A stretch of 64,000 nt of DNA from Sophora flavescens (GCA_030762895.1 CM061062.1:233233879-233297878), one strand, 5' to 3'. Positions 42,947-54,602 are shown, numbered from the stretch's first letter. The notes: generated from the sequence alone by a model not told the origin. Program-made: numbers and translations.

Positions 42947-44516
42947 TGTTGGAACCAAAGTGATTTGGATTTAATTAATCTCTAAGCTTTGATGTTAACA
43001 AAAGGATTAAATTTACTTGGCAAAGTGTTAGTTGAGATCTAACAAGGTTATCTAGTTTTATAGGATTACTTGAATTTTATAAGTTATGGAAACTTTGATG
43101 AAGTTACCATATATATCTGCTTGGACTTGATATTCTGAATCCACGTCCATAGACGAGCTGCTCAATGTTTGGTAGAAGTAGCTATTTATTTATTTATTTG
43201 AGTAGACTGGAACTTAAGTAGACGAGAGCTTTTAATATAATTGAAGTAGATGGAGAAATTAAAATAATAAGTAGACGAAAACTTTTCTCTTGAGTAGACA
43301 AACTTTAATCGCCACGTCATTAGACGGAGATCAGAATAAATCATTGAGATATAGCAAGTCCAAAGACTTGAGTAGACGAAGGGATATGTCACGTCAGTGG
43401 ACGAGTAAAATGAAAGAGTGAATAGACTTAGTTTCACATATAACTAAGTAGACGAAGTTTTTTTTTGTAGAGGAGTTTCCATCACTTGTATGTTCTTCTA
43501 AAATGAATAAATTCAATCCGATCCACAATGAATTTATTTTAAATGATTGATATTTATTTCAAAAGATTTTTTGTTCTTCTCATTTGTTTTGTCTGTTTAA
43601 TACTTTGTTTCCTTGTGAGAAAAACATAGTACCATCAAGGAAATACAAAACGCAACATAATACAATAAGGAAATACAAAACGATATATACGTTGACAACT
43701 TTATGACTGGAAAAAGATGGAAGTTACACAAAGGAGAAAAAAAACAGTTTTCTGCTGCAAATGCTCAGAGTAGTGAGCCTTCATTTTGTGCTACCCTGAT
43801 AATTAAGAGTACATTTCAGCATGGCCAAGATCAAGCCATCAGTCACAACGGATATTGTGCATTCAATTCTATCTTTAAACGGGAAATTCAAAATGACCAT
43901 TGAAGCATTTCAAGAGAAGAAGAAGGTCACTATTAATAGAAGACCTCAAGCACTGAAGAACAACTTTTGTCAATCCAATATTTACGAGAACAAGCTCTCA
44001 TTCCTTTGATTCTTTCAAAAGCAAAAGTCTGTAATCTTTAGTTTGAATATTGTGAAACTATTCAACAGATCTTGAACTTTCAAATCCTCACACATAGTGA
44101 GTTAAGAAGATCTCAAGTTAAAATATCTATGTTAGAGTTAGTTCCTGAAGAGGTTTAGTAAGAAAGGAATACTTGTAGCTTGGAGAGGTGTTGAATACTT
44201 GGTTGTAATCTATTTGGAGAAATAGTGGATAAAACCTTCAAGTCGAAGGGACTGGACGCTCTTGGTTGGAATAGAGTGAACCATGATAAAATCATCTGTG
44301 TGAATATTCTATCCTTAAACTCTTAAAGCTTTATTTGTTTATACTGACTGTGGGGTTTTGGTATTGTTTTTGTTAAGTTTCAAAAGTTCATTTTCAGTGT
44401 GTGCATCTGCTTTAAATATTCTAGTGTGAGAAAAATAGTTTTAAAAGGTTGATTTAGAAAAATTATTAACAAACACAATTCAATCCCTCTTCTTGTGTTT
44501 GCCTGAGTCAACTTCA
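42947..44516 (+). mobile_element. Element I 3' LTR (1570 bp)
   Basis: Starts TGTTGGAACCAAAG and ends GTCAACTTCA. It matches 34166-35728 with scattered substitutions and a few small indels, including a mutated TATA box. It is followed by GGGTA, the probable target duplication. Confidence 0.95.
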
Positions 44517-44521
44517 GGGTA

Positions 44522-45571
44522 ATGATCCGACACATCCCTATTTAGCGCCCATTGCGCCACAACCCCCACTCTTGTATCCAGTCATTAGACAACAAAAATC
44601 TATCAAGACGACTCATTACTGAGCCATCCGCCCTATACCAAGTAAACTTCCTACCTAGCAGCAAGGGATCGATTAGGCCCATTTCCCCTATAAAGTTTGG
44701 AAACTCCACTCCTTATGACCTCCCCAAAGCATAACCAATACCCCTCCTCTCTCTTGGGCTAGTAACTGCATTAAAGTCCCCCACTAGACACCATAAACCA
44801 GGGCCAAATGCTACTTTAATCCTAATCAGATCGGCCCACAACTGTCTTTTACCCGCTATCCCACATGGTGAATAAATATTTACTACAAAACACTTGACTC
44901 TAGTGTGGTCCCTTTCAAAACAACACCTGGCATAGCCTACCCCAGAAAAGGAGAATAAGCAAAATAGACTATTTGAGTCCCAGATACTCAATATACCCCC
45001 TGACCTCCCAACTGATGGTGAGAAGGTCCGATTAAAATCAACATCACCCCAATCCTTGCTTGATCTTTTCCCTAAGCGTTCAGGGTCCTCCACTTATTTC
45101 CTTTTTTTTGGCCTTTTGTACCTTTTCTTGGTACTTGCACACTCCTTAGATTCTGCCTTTTTAGCTTTTGAACCTTCTAATATGCGATTCCTAGATCTGG
45201 GAAAGGATGAGACAAAGGCTAAATTGGAGAGGAATTTAATCTCCCCCCCCCTCCCCATTTTTTGTTGAGCGATTATTGGATGCAGAAGAAGGACCCTTCT
45301 CAGAGGGATTCGGATTACCTTGCACACAATTTTTGTTTTGTTTATTAGCTCTCACTCTTTTTTCCAATAAAGCAATAACATGAATGTTCCCCTCTTCCAT
45401 ATTCTCTCTTGACCCAGTACACACCACCTTCTGTGTTTTATCAAATTTTGCAGCCATCTCACCTTTCTCTTGAGCTTGGCTTTGGTGCCCACATGACTTT
45501 GAGACTTTGGACCCCATACTATTAGTTCCCTCCTTAGTTAAGCTAATTTGGATCCCATCCATATAGCCCAC
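44522..45571 (-). pseudogene. LINE (L1-type) end of ORF1 and endonuclease part of ORF2
   Basis: Minus strand. 45236-45571 is a Lys/Ser-rich frame (GYMDGIQISLTKEGTN, KSCGHQSQAQEKGEM) like the C-terminal half of plant LINE ORF1. Then, with a frame change, comes the apurinic-type endonuclease: GRSGGILSIWDSNSLF, CFVVNIYSPCGIAGKRQLWADLI and WCLVGDFNAVTSPRERRG, which holds the catalytic GDFN motif. The usual start of ORF2 (the SWNxRGLG motif) is missing, so about 60-80 codons appear deleted between ORF1 and the endonuclease. This product would nick the target DNA. Split from its continuation at 34165 by element I. Confidence 0.85.
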
Positions 45572-45785
45572 CTCTCAATTTTTATTTTTATTTTGCAATT
45601 GGACATTCCCCATCCTATCTGACATCAGGTTTTTGTTCTCCAACCCAACTTCCTCTAGGCCCAATGAGTTGAAGCCCTCAATCCCACTCCCACTAAAGTC
45701 TTTGTCTTGACCAACCTTTACAGCATCATCCCTCATAATTTGCTTTACTTTTTTTTACTTTAAGCCCATTAAAGTGAAAACCCTT
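45572..45785 (-). mobile_element. LINE ORF1 middle region, remnant
   Basis: Continues the LINE between the frame at 45571 and the left end of the DNA transposon. The translation is broken by several stops, with only weak similarity to ORF1 linker sequence. AAACCCTT at its right end (45778-45785) is the target duplication of the DNA transposon. Confidence 0.6.
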
Positions 45786-46818
45786 GGGGGACTTCTACCT
45801 ACACTCCCACAATGCACATCCACCCCACACAACGTTTTTATTATTACTAAATTACCCTTTCTTCATATAAAAATCACCACTCACCCCATCTTCCCTCTCA
45901 TCTCCCTCCACCACCTCTTCTCAATATTTTTGGTCTATTTGCAATATTAATATAATTTTGTTTAGTGTTTACCACATCAATCAGGCTAAAACAAGCAACA
46001 CAGTACCAGATGAAAATGGTCAAAGTAAAAATTAGAACTTCTGGGTAACTAAAAAAAAACATTCATTCCCAAAATCACCCTTCAACAACATTGACTAATT
46101 CATATTCAACTAAAGAGAGATTGTTATCCTCTTTAACTTCAAATTTTGCAGGTTCATGGATCCCTTGAACATGTCAATCTTTGCATTTCGCAGAATTAAA
46201 GTTGACCCCGGATTCATGAGGTCCACCGGTTCGTTGCGAGCAGTGAAGAGGATTGTGCCGGTTTTGTCACCGATGAGACACTCGGTGATGCGTGAGGGGC
46301 GAGCGTGGAGAATCGACGATCCACCGCAACTGTTAACGGCGGTCTTCACCGGGTTGGACGACACAACCTTCACTGTCAGCGTGTGACCGCTCGTGCCGAA
46401 TTTCAGCTGCTCCGCCTTGACGAAGACAGGCTTCCTCTTCTCCATCGCCGCCATCGTCGCCACCGATGGTGTTGCCATGCTAATGCGGAAGCCATTATTA
46501 CCAGAATTGAACACAAATCCTGTAAGATCGAAAGCTTACTTGATGATGAATCAAATGATTTGAAAGAGGAAAAAAATAACGGTGCACTTTGGATTGTCGT
46601 GCACAGAGTTGTAATGGCTATAAAGGATATGTATGGGATGATTTCAGTTTTGATGGAGATGAAGGAGTGTGGGGGTGTAGGGGTGTTTGAACAGGAAGAA
46701 GAGATAGGAAGAAGTGAGGGATTTTGAAATTTTTATGGGTAAAATAGTAATTTTAAATGCTAAAATTAAAATTGTAGGGGTGGATGGGGCAAATGTAGAG
46801 GTACATGTAGCAACCCCC
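45786..46818 (-). mobile_element. Gene-carrying TIR DNA transposon, Pack-MULE-like (1033 bp)
   Basis: The ends are GGGGGACTTCTACC (left) and, on the opposite strand from the right, GGGGGTTGCTACATG. The inverted repeats extend about 72 and 82 bp and share CATCCACCCC, TTACTA and TTACCC in order. It is flanked by a perfect 8-bp direct repeat AAACCCTT (45778-45785 and 46819-46826). It sits inside the LINE and contains no transposase, only a fragment of a host gene. Long inverted repeats starting with G and an 8-9 bp duplication point to the Mutator superfamily; hAT is the alternative because 8 bp is its standard length. Confidence 0.75.
46075..46478 (-). pseudogene. Captured OB-fold nucleic-acid-binding protein gene copy, frameshifted
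   Basis: Minus-strand ORF from ATG at 46478 (MATPSVATMAAMEKRKPVFV). It continues EQLKFGTSGHTLTVKVVSS, HARPSRITECLIGDKTGTILFTARNEP and STLILRNAKIDMFKGSM. This is the single-OB-fold family related to plant At4g28440-type proteins and the SOSS-B subunit, which bind single-stranded DNA or RNA. After MFKGSM (about 46154) the frame shifts. The other frame gives PAKFEVKED, then YELVNVVEG and TGA at 46075-46077, the usual C-terminus. From family knowledge, roughly 40 nt encoding the segment between are deleted. No intron is visible in the coding part. It lies inside the inverted-repeat element, so it was captured. Confidence 0.8.
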
Positions 46819-47639
46819 AAACCCTTTAAGCCCTCCACCGAGACCCGTTCCTTGTTAGCGTCCCTGCCTCCAGCCGTGAAGAAATGCCTGACAACCTCTG
46901 TTTAAGCACCACCTGAAGAGAGAGAAGGTTCTGACCCATCCTGCTTTTGTTGAAGCTTCGCCCCCAACCTATTCCCCTTTTCTTGCAATGATAGAAACTT
47001 TCTAGCCCTCCTTAAAACATCAGCTCTTTCACCTCACCTATTTCAAATTTTGAACTTTCAAAATTACTAATTCGTTGGTTACCCATCGGTCCCAGCTCAC
47101 CCCGGTCGCACCGGAGAGAAGACGAGAAGTCCGTTTTTGGCACCTTCTCTAAGCTGTCTAAAGTTGCATAAACACAGGCTGACGTATCTGAGGAGGATTC
47201 TTCTGAGCTGTGAAATTTCTTATCTGATATCAGCTTATGTAGAGAGACATCAAAAGGTTCTTCTAATAATCTTATATCATGGAAAGCAGAATTGATTTTC
47301 ACTCTAACCAATCTGTTTATCACCTCCGGACTGGTGGCAATAATAAGGGCTCTTCCCACATCCATATGCAACCAATCCAACCAGACTTTTGAAGACCTCC
47401 TCCTTCCATGCGTGCGTTGGGATTCCTGAACCTGAAATCCAAACTCTTCTGCCTCTTACTGAAAAGTCTCGATTCCAGTCTTCTAGCTCCTCAAACCAAT
47501 TTTTTTTTCATAAGCCATATGTATATTGCAAACAGCACAAGGGGCACCCTAAATCCATATACAAAGATAATAAAAACGTATACAAAGTAACCCCCCCCCC
47601 CCCAACCCCACCCCCCCAAAACTGAAAATTCCCCACCTT
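46819..47639 (-). pseudogene. LINE ORF1, N-terminal half (DUF4283-like end)
   Basis: Minus-strand frame 47012-47380 (and upstream in frame RRRSSKVWLDWLHMDVGRALIIATSPEVINRLVRVKIN) matches the end of the DUF4283 domain of plant LINE ORF1. HDIRLLEEPFDVSLHKLIS and a Ser-rich linker (SSEESSSDTSACVYATLDSLEKV) follow. The ORF1 product binds LINE RNA. The start of ORF1 is not intact. The 5' side runs into a C-rich stretch at about 47590-47620. Confidence 0.7.
47589..47617. repeat. C-rich run between two LINE copies
   Basis: A run of about 14 C, then AACCCCA and a further run of C on the plus strand. It separates the ORF1 start of one LINE from the 3' end of another, both on the minus strand. Confidence 0.85.
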
Positions 47640-48054
47640 GTTGAGACCGAGAACACATCAATCTGCAACATAGCTTTTACAGGATATTGCAAGATATTCC
47701 ATCTGTGCATATCCAACCAAAAATGTAAAAACTAAGCTTCCCTAAAACAGAGCAAAAACACCAAGCAGATATGGTTCAGAGAGCTGCATCCATACAATAC
47801 AGTGGGTCAATTGACCAATCTAAGAATGAGAAACTAGCCTTCCTAACCAAGGCATTACACCAAGTCCAAACTCTAACCTTAATCAACTCTGTTACCTTAT
47901 CGAAGTCCATAATACCTTAAAAATAATTTCATTTCGATGTATCCAAATGGACCAAACACCTATAAACCAAAATAAGCTCTGAATCTTCTTTGAACCCCTA
48001 TCGAATTGTAATCCATCATGCTGTGAAAGAAACTCCAATGGGCTACCTGCAAGC
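47640..48054 (-). pseudogene. Second LINE copy: C-terminal end of ORF2 and 3' region
   Basis: Minus strand: KIQSLFWFIGVWSIWIHRNEIIFK, then in other frames a continuation resembling VWTWCNALVRKASFS. This is the zinc-binding region at the end of plant LINE RTs (W-x-HRNE-IF pattern). The right side is cut by the LTR of element G. Its poly(A) tail is not visible at the left boundary. Confidence 0.7.
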
Positions 48055-48280
48055 TGATAGTGTGATTTTGCATCATATTTCATGTACATTTTTGCATGCA
48101 TTTTCATATAGTTTAGGCATGATTAGTTTGATTTTTATTAGTTTTTACATTGGAACAGGTGAGGCGGTTTCTTGGTGTTGTTTTGCAGGAATTTTAGGGA
48201 AAATGCTCAAGATTAGCCATGATGGAGCTTGGATGAAGATAGAGCTTGAAAAGTGAAGAAAATGACCCAAGCAGAGCCCA

Positions 48281-48577
48281 TCACGGCCTAGCCGTGATGA
48301 CCATCACGGCCGTGATCGAGCAATAATTGAGAAGAAAGAAGGCAAAAGTCAGAAGCTGTCACGGCCTAGCCGTGATGCCCATCACGGCCGTGACAAGTTA
48401 ATTGAGTCAGAACCCTCCTAGGAAGAATCTGTCACGACCGTGACAGACCAATTGGTGAAGGCAGAAGCTATCACGGTCTGCCCGTGATGAGCATCACGAC
48501 CGTGATCCTCCAAAATTTGAAAGTGCGCCAAGGCAGAAAGCGTCACGGCCTGGCCGTGATGGCCATCACGGCCATGA
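48281..48577 (+). repeat. Palindrome cluster of LTR G (5' copy)
   Basis: Units of about 40-78 bp. Most contain a gapped palindrome TCACGGC-CTA-GCCGTGA (48281, 48359; variants at 48471 and 48543) and, 5-6 bp later, the ungapped ATCACGGCCGTGAT (48303, 48381, 48493, 48565). One unit at about 48431 has kept only a single site. The last site ends 14 bp before the TATA box. Confidence 0.92.
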
Positions 48578-48590
48578 CGCGAATCCTGAT

Positions 48591-48600
48591 CTATATAGAG
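48591..48600 (+). promoter_or_regulatory. TATA box of LTR G (5' copy)
   Basis: CTATATAGAG, followed by GCACGGGCAGAACAGAG. It is identical at 61840-61849 in the 3' LTR and immediately downstream of the palindrome cluster in both. Confidence 0.75.
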
Positions 48601-48730
48601 GCACGGGCAGAACAGAGAAAAACAGTTTTGAAACCCTCAAACACTCTCTCTGAACCAGGGGCAGCTGCACAAGGATTCCATGGAGTCTCTTCTCCTTTTC
48701 ATCTCTATTTCTTTGGTTTTGGCTATGATC

Positions 48731-48922
48731 ATGAGTAGCTAAACCCCCATTGTTGGGATTAGATGTAGCTATTTCTGAATTCTCCATGTATTTGATTTGA
48801 TCTTGTAATACAGTTTTTGCTTCATTATGAGTAGCTAAACCCCCATTGTTGGGATTAGATGTAGCTATTTCTGAATTCTCCATGTATTTGATTTGATCTT
48901 GTAATACAGTTTTTGCTTCATT
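48731..48922 (+). repeat. 96-bp tandem duplication in LTR G (5' copy only)
   Basis: The unit from ATGAGTAGCTAAACCCCC to TTTTTGCTTCATT is present twice and nearly identical. The 3' LTR has a single copy starting at 63390, so it is a duplication that post-dates insertion of G, or an alternative template. Confidence 0.93.
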
Positions 48923-49544
48923 ATGAGTGATTGATTTCCATGCTTAATGCTTGTTGTGGCGTGATCCCCCATGACTTGATCATTGTTTTGGTATGCAATT
49001 GGAAAATTCGTATTAGAACTAGAACTGAAATCAACCACCTAGTAAACCTTGTATCTAGGAATTGAACTAGGTTTATTAGCAATCGTGTAATCCCTAATCA
49101 TCATGCAAATTCATTAATCTAGGCCGCCTAAGGAATTAGTGTCTATTAGTGGATTTAGGCACTTGTCATCTGAGGAATCGGGGCTTGAGTAATCTAGTGG
49201 ATTGATTGTCATATTTGAAGTAGAAACTGTTTATTAGTCATTTCATTGCATGGGGATGAAGTTTGGTGAACCTAATCCCAACATCTTTTAGATATTTGAA
49301 TAATCCTTTTAACTTCCTTCCAAGTGTTCGACAGAAATTCTCAAAGAACTTTTCCTTTGATTTTGTTTGTTTTGGTCTTGATAATTAGTATAGAACTCCC
49401 TTCAATCCAAATATTCGCTTAGATAGTAATTGATTCGGTACGTGCTAGTACTTGTCACAGTCCTCATGGGAACGATAAACGGTCTCACCACCGTATTACT
49501 TGTACGACTAGGTATACTTGCCTAGATTTCGTCCAACAAGTTTT

Positions 49545-49562
49545 TGGTGCCGTTGTCGGGGA
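49545..49562 (+). other. Primer binding site, tRNA-Asp type (element G)
   Basis: TGGTGCCGTTGTCGGGGA, 6 bp after the LTR end, versus TGGCGCCGTTGCCGGGGA in element F. The two differences are C-to-T changes. Confidence 0.9.
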
Positions 49563-49722
49563 TTGTGTTTCAATATTAGCATACCCATCTCGGTTACTAA
49601 TTTAAGCAAAAGCAAAAAAAAAATCTGTTATTATCTGTTTGCTGTCATATTTTTTCTGTTTTGCTTGCTGTTTGTGTGCTATCATTTACTGCTAACTATC
49701 TTGGTTGCTAGACTGTTTGTGC

Positions 49723-50649
49723 ATGCGAGGTACTACCCCGACTGACCAACTCCTCTACGATCCTGAAATAGAAAGAACAGCCAGGGAGAATCGGAAGCAA
49801 GCAAGAGAGCAGAAACTGTTAGAACAACAAGAAGAAGAACAAGAGACTTCCACCTCTCAAGTTCATCAAGAAAGACTCAGGATGGCAGGCAATGGTGAAG
49901 GTGCTCCACCATGGAGGACACTTGGTGACTATGCCAATAAAAATTTCAATCAACATGTCACTAGCATAGTGAGGCCTCCAGTGAACTGCGCAAATTTTGA
50001 AATCAAACTAGCTTTCATCAGTATGGTTTCACAAAATCAATTTGTCGGGTTGGAGAAACAAGATCCTAATAGTCATGTCTCCAGCTTCCTGGAGTTGTGT
50101 GATACGGTGAAGATAAATGGTGCTTCCGATGATGTAATTCGCCTAAGGTTATTCCCTTTCTCTCTAAGAGATAGAGCCAAATCTTGGCTCCAATCTCACC
50201 CAAGGGGGAGCATCACTACATGGGATGACTTAGAGGCAAAATTTCTGGTAAGATTCTTCCCCACCTCAAGATTTGTGAAGACAAGGGATGATATCATAAG
50301 CTTTGCTCAACAAGAAGGTGAGACTCTTCATGACACATGGGACAGGTTCAAAGGCTTACTCCAAAGATGTCCAAATCATGGGTTTGATGATCTTACTCAA
50401 ATGCAAACATTTTGCAATGGATTGAGGCCGTCAACCAGGTATATGTTGGATGCCTCAGCTTGAGGTTCCATGAACACAAAGACAGCGGAGGAAGCACTGA
50501 TTTTGATAGAGGCTATGGCATCTAATGACTATTTGATGCATCATGATCGGGGTCCCACATCAAGAAGGGGAGTGTTGGAGTTAGATTCACAAACTGCACT
50601 TTTGGCTCAGAATAAAATTATGACACAACAACTTGAGTCCATCACCAAG
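49723..50649 (+). pseudogene. Element G gag, N-terminal and capsid part (Athila)
   Basis: Start ATG at 49723 (MRGTTPTDQLLYDPEIERTAREN). It continues through NFEIKLAFISMVSQNQFVGL, HVSSFLELCDTVKINGASDDVIRLRLFPFSLRDRAKSWL, TTWDDLEAKFLVRFFPTSRF and LHDTWDRFKGLLQRCPNHG: the retrotransposon gag capsid. One TGA at 50461-50463 stands where the family has Gly; the frame is otherwise open to the insertion point of the solo LTR at 50649. Removing that LTR and one CCAAG copy restores continuity with 54999 in frame. Confidence 0.93.
50645..50649. repeat. Target site duplication of solo LTR A2, left copy (CCAAG)
   Basis: CCAAG before TGTAACACC and again at 54994-54998 after TCTCA. Confidence 0.96.
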
Positions 50650-53274
50650 TGTAACACCCCGATTTTCGCTGCTTTGTAATATCGGTAATAAATATATAAA
50701 TATATATTTTTATCCGAGACTTAGACAATGATTTTGGATACACCAAGGTCATTTCCTTGTTATACTTATTTTCATAAGGTTACGGGGAAGTTTTTGGTTG
50801 AAAATTCAGACGGAAGCCGGTGTGCCGTTTTCTGTGTTTTCGCTGACAGTAAAAGTTTACTGCTCGGAAAACCTAATTTTAACTCGTGAACGAGATGAAA
50901 AATGTTTTTATTGTATTTACTATTATACTGGAAGTTTTGAAAATTTTGGTAAAATATTAAAATATTATATTTGTTGTGGGCGTATACGTCGAGATTATCT
51001 CTAGGAAAAACCTGCGCCAGATGAAACCCGAAGTCGGCAACGTAGCTGAGATAATGGATTTGACCGACTTGATGATCATTTATGACGAGCTTATCCGATT
51101 TATAATGGCCATAATGGCGCATTTATGACAAGGTGAATTTTTGCTATGAAATGACCATTTTACCCTTGTCTTTTTATGACAATTACAAGCCATGCCATTG
51201 GAAAATTTGACCAAATCCAACCCAAACTCACGGATCCTTCCTCCATTCCAATCACTTGGACATCACTTTACCTAAGCCATAAATGACATTTATGTTAAGT
51301 GGATGAGTTATAAGGCAAAGTCATTCTCTCATCATTATCCCGAAACTGCCACGAAATTATGACTCTTATCTGTTCTGAATCTCGGAACACTTTCTGCATG
51401 AAAGTTGTTCATATTTCTCTCTTCTTTCCAACGACATAAAGATCATCAAAAACGGACAAGTATATTGGGAGATATGTCCAAATTACCGAAACTGCTCTAA
51501 ATCTTCATCATCTTTATCTTTCTCTCTAAACTTCTCAAGAACACTTAGAAAACCAAGCTTAATTAACCATGATTTGCAACACAAAATATCTTCTCCCTAA
51601 TATGTGGTGTATGAGGCAGCCACATCTCTTCAAAATTTAGGACCACATATTTTATTAACCATGATTATACATAAACCCTAGTTAGGTTACAATTAACTAT
51701 AGTTAAGTTATTATATTATTTTCTAACTTAACCTTGATCAAATAAACTCAACCATGGTTCTTTTATCTCATCAAACCACACATTTTCTCCTCACACCCAC
51801 CTCTAAACCGTGCCCATCATACACACTTGGATCATTTTCACTCATTTTCCAACTTCATCATTTTGTCTCTCTCAAAACTTCATGTTCTTCATTTTCTCTC
51901 ACAAGTTCTTCACTTGTTCTTCATTTGTTCTTCATTTGTTCTTCACTTATTGATCATTTATCTCTAACTTGCAAACATAATCTCATGATTCTTCATTCAT
52001 GAAACTTGTTCCTTAGATCAATAACCATCACTTGATCCATTTTGTTCTTGAATCCATGAACTTTCAAGTTCATCTTTTCTTTTCTTCAAATTCGGCCCAT
52101 ACCTATATATAGCCATCCAAACCTTGTTTTGATCTTCTAAGATCATATTCTCACTTATCTAGATGATCTAAACAATTTCTATTTCACATCTCAAGTTTTT
52201 CCCCACAAAACACAAAGAACTCGTTAGTGTTCTTGCTAAGATCATCTTTGTTCTTCAAGTTCTTGAATAAATCTTTTTATTTCAAGGTGAGGAATCTCTC
52301 TCTTAATCTTGATATTTTAAGCTTTTCTATTCACAACTTTTATGGATTGATGCTTGTGTTCATCATGTTCTTCATATGAGTCAAAGTTCTTGAAGCTTTC
52401 TTCAAAAATTCATAACTAATTCTAGAAAAATCGTTTTGACGTGAAACCAATTGCTATGATCTTATAATCATCTCTATTTTCATCATCTAGAAGCATATGG
52501 TCATGAGAAATTTCCTTCCTTGATTTCTGGACTGGGATGAATCTATTAGAATAGGTTTGGTAGAGTTTTGTTCATGTGTCGTCATGTATGATCATGTATT
52601 CTATATGACATGTATGTCTACACACTCTAATCCATGTTAGTTTATTTAAATGAAAATCCTTACTCAAAATCTCTATGTTGGCCGAAACCCTAACCCTAAA
52701 GGTTAGAGTATTTTGTTTCAAATTTTATTCTTGTAATAAGTAATCTATGTTAGTTAAGACTCTAGTAACTAGGATCCAAAAGATGGCTTTAAGAAGATAA
52801 CCCTAAACCTATTTTCTAATTCTTGGATGAACCTAACCCTAAAGTGTCATAGATGGTTGTTAGTTGATTGATTATAGTTATGTTGTTTGGATGAAGGTGG
52901 TTGTGTTAACTCGTGGCAGGATAACGAGGATCGTCGTGTACGTGTTTCCGGTGCAAACTCAGGTGGGGAAAAGAATCAACCTATCGTCAGAATCGATAAG
53001 TAGTAGATTATATGATAATTGTGTAGGGCGACCTAAACCCTACTAGTAGTCGAGTAATCGACAAGACCAAAATCCCATTGGAAACCTTTTCTGTAAAACC
53101 AATGTGATTCGGGGATTGTAGGTTTATCGACATTAAGTTGATTTTAAGTATTTGAGGATGTTTGAATTATTTACTTTTGACTGTTTGTGATACGCTGGTT
53201 GAGGTATTCCATCTGCATGTGACGTATTGTTTCGGTGTTTGAATAATTATGATTGTGAGGATGTTTGCTGTCTG

Positions 53275-53383
53275 TCACGACCGTGATGGTTGTCACGGCC
53301 AGGCCGTGACAGATTCTGTTTTGTAGACTTCTTGCCTTTGTTGTCTGTCACGACCGTGATGGCTATCACGACCAGGCCGTGAC
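53275..53383 (+). repeat. TCACGGCC palindrome cluster in solo LTR A2
   Basis: TCACGACCGTGA, TCACGGCCAGGCCGTGA, TCACGACCGTGA and TCACGACCAGGCCGTGA in the same order and spacing as 5106-5214. Point differences (G/A) fall at CG positions. Confidence 0.85.
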
Positions 53384-53836
53384 AGAGTCTGACTTTGTTA
53401 TTTATTTGGTTGGATTATTATGATTTGGTTGTGATAAATTGCTTTATATGATATTGAGATATTTGAATATTTTCTAATGTTATGTTATGCATGATCTGCC
53501 TGGTTGTTAATATTGTGCTTAGCTGATTTTTAAGTAAGGATATGTGTTGTTCGGGAGATAATTGTTTGGGTGAGAGAATAAAGGTGATTTAGAGGTGCCT
53601 AGCCTAATTAAAAGGTTTTATCTATGAGGAAAAAGGTGTTGAGACTTTGATGGAAGGTTGAGGCACTAGGTTGTTATTGATGTAATTTAGGGAGATTCAT
53701 TTATCGAGATATTGTTAGTCACAGCCGTGTGAGTGGAACACACGAGGTCTGGATATCCTATTTTGGGGATATCGGATATTGCGGGTGAGTGCCCTACGGA
53801 TGTGGATGCCGAGGTAGACTACCTTAATACTCTTTA

Positions 53837-54357
53837 GTTCTTGACGTGTTCGAATGTTCTTGGCACTGGACCGTTATGGAAGGATGTTCCTTGACGAGTT
53901 CGTATGTTCTTGGCACTGGACCGTTATGGAAGGATGTTCCTTGACGAGTTCGTATGTTATTGGCACTGGACCATTTTAGACTAATACGTGTTTAGTCTTT
54001 GATGCATTCGAAAGTTATTGGTACTGGACCGTTATGGAATGATATTCCTTGACGAGTTCGCATGTTCTTGGCACTGGACCGTTCTGGATTGATACTCCTT
54101 GACGCGTTCGTATGTTATTGGCACTGGACCATTTTAGACTAATACTTGCTTAGTCTTTGATGCGTTCGAAAGTTATTGGTACTGGACCGTTATGGAATGA
54201 TATTCCTTGACGAGTTCGCATGTTCTTGGCACTGGACCGTTCTGGATTGATACTCCTTGACGCGTTCGTATATTATTGGCACTGGACCATTTTAGACTAA
54301 CACTTGCTTAGTCTTTGATACGTTCGAAAGTTATTGGTACTGGACCGTTCTGGACTA
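53837..54357 (+). repeat. Ten-unit tandem array in solo LTR A2
   Basis: Ten CTGGACC units in the same order as the arrays at 155-675 and 5668-6188. Confidence 0.9.
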
Positions 54358-54602
54358 CTGACTAATGTGACAGGAGTGAAGATGGCCACATCAGTATAAA
54401 GTTTTAGTTGCATGGGCTGAGGGTAAAGGATGATATAGTGAATTGAGGATGATTGTTGATGTTGAGTGATGCGTGTTTGTGACATTTACTGTATAATTTA
54501 CTATTATTCTTTTCCGGTTTTTGATGATAGAACTATTTCTTATTCCCTATATCTTTCTGTGTGTTGTGTTTTATTTCTGATGTGATCGTACAAGAAGACC
54601 CA

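Larger units (their letters stand above)
48055..49538 (+). mobile_element. Element G 5' LTR (1484 bp), Athila-type Ty3/gypsy
   Basis: Starts TGATAGTGTGATTTTGCATC and ends GTCCAACA just before a tRNA-Asp primer site. It pairs with the truncated LTR from 61282. It contains the palindrome cluster, a TATA box, and a 96-bp unit (48731-48922) present twice here and once in the 3' LTR. Confidence 0.95.

Noticed and set aside
46156..46727. Plus-strand frames opposite the OB-fold gene
   Set aside because: They are antisense shadows of the minus-strand coding sequence and match no family I recognise.
48281..48577. Palindrome clusters read as rho-independent terminators
   Set aside because: No T-run follows, they are repeated upstream of a TATA box, and bacterial terminators are not relevant in this genome.
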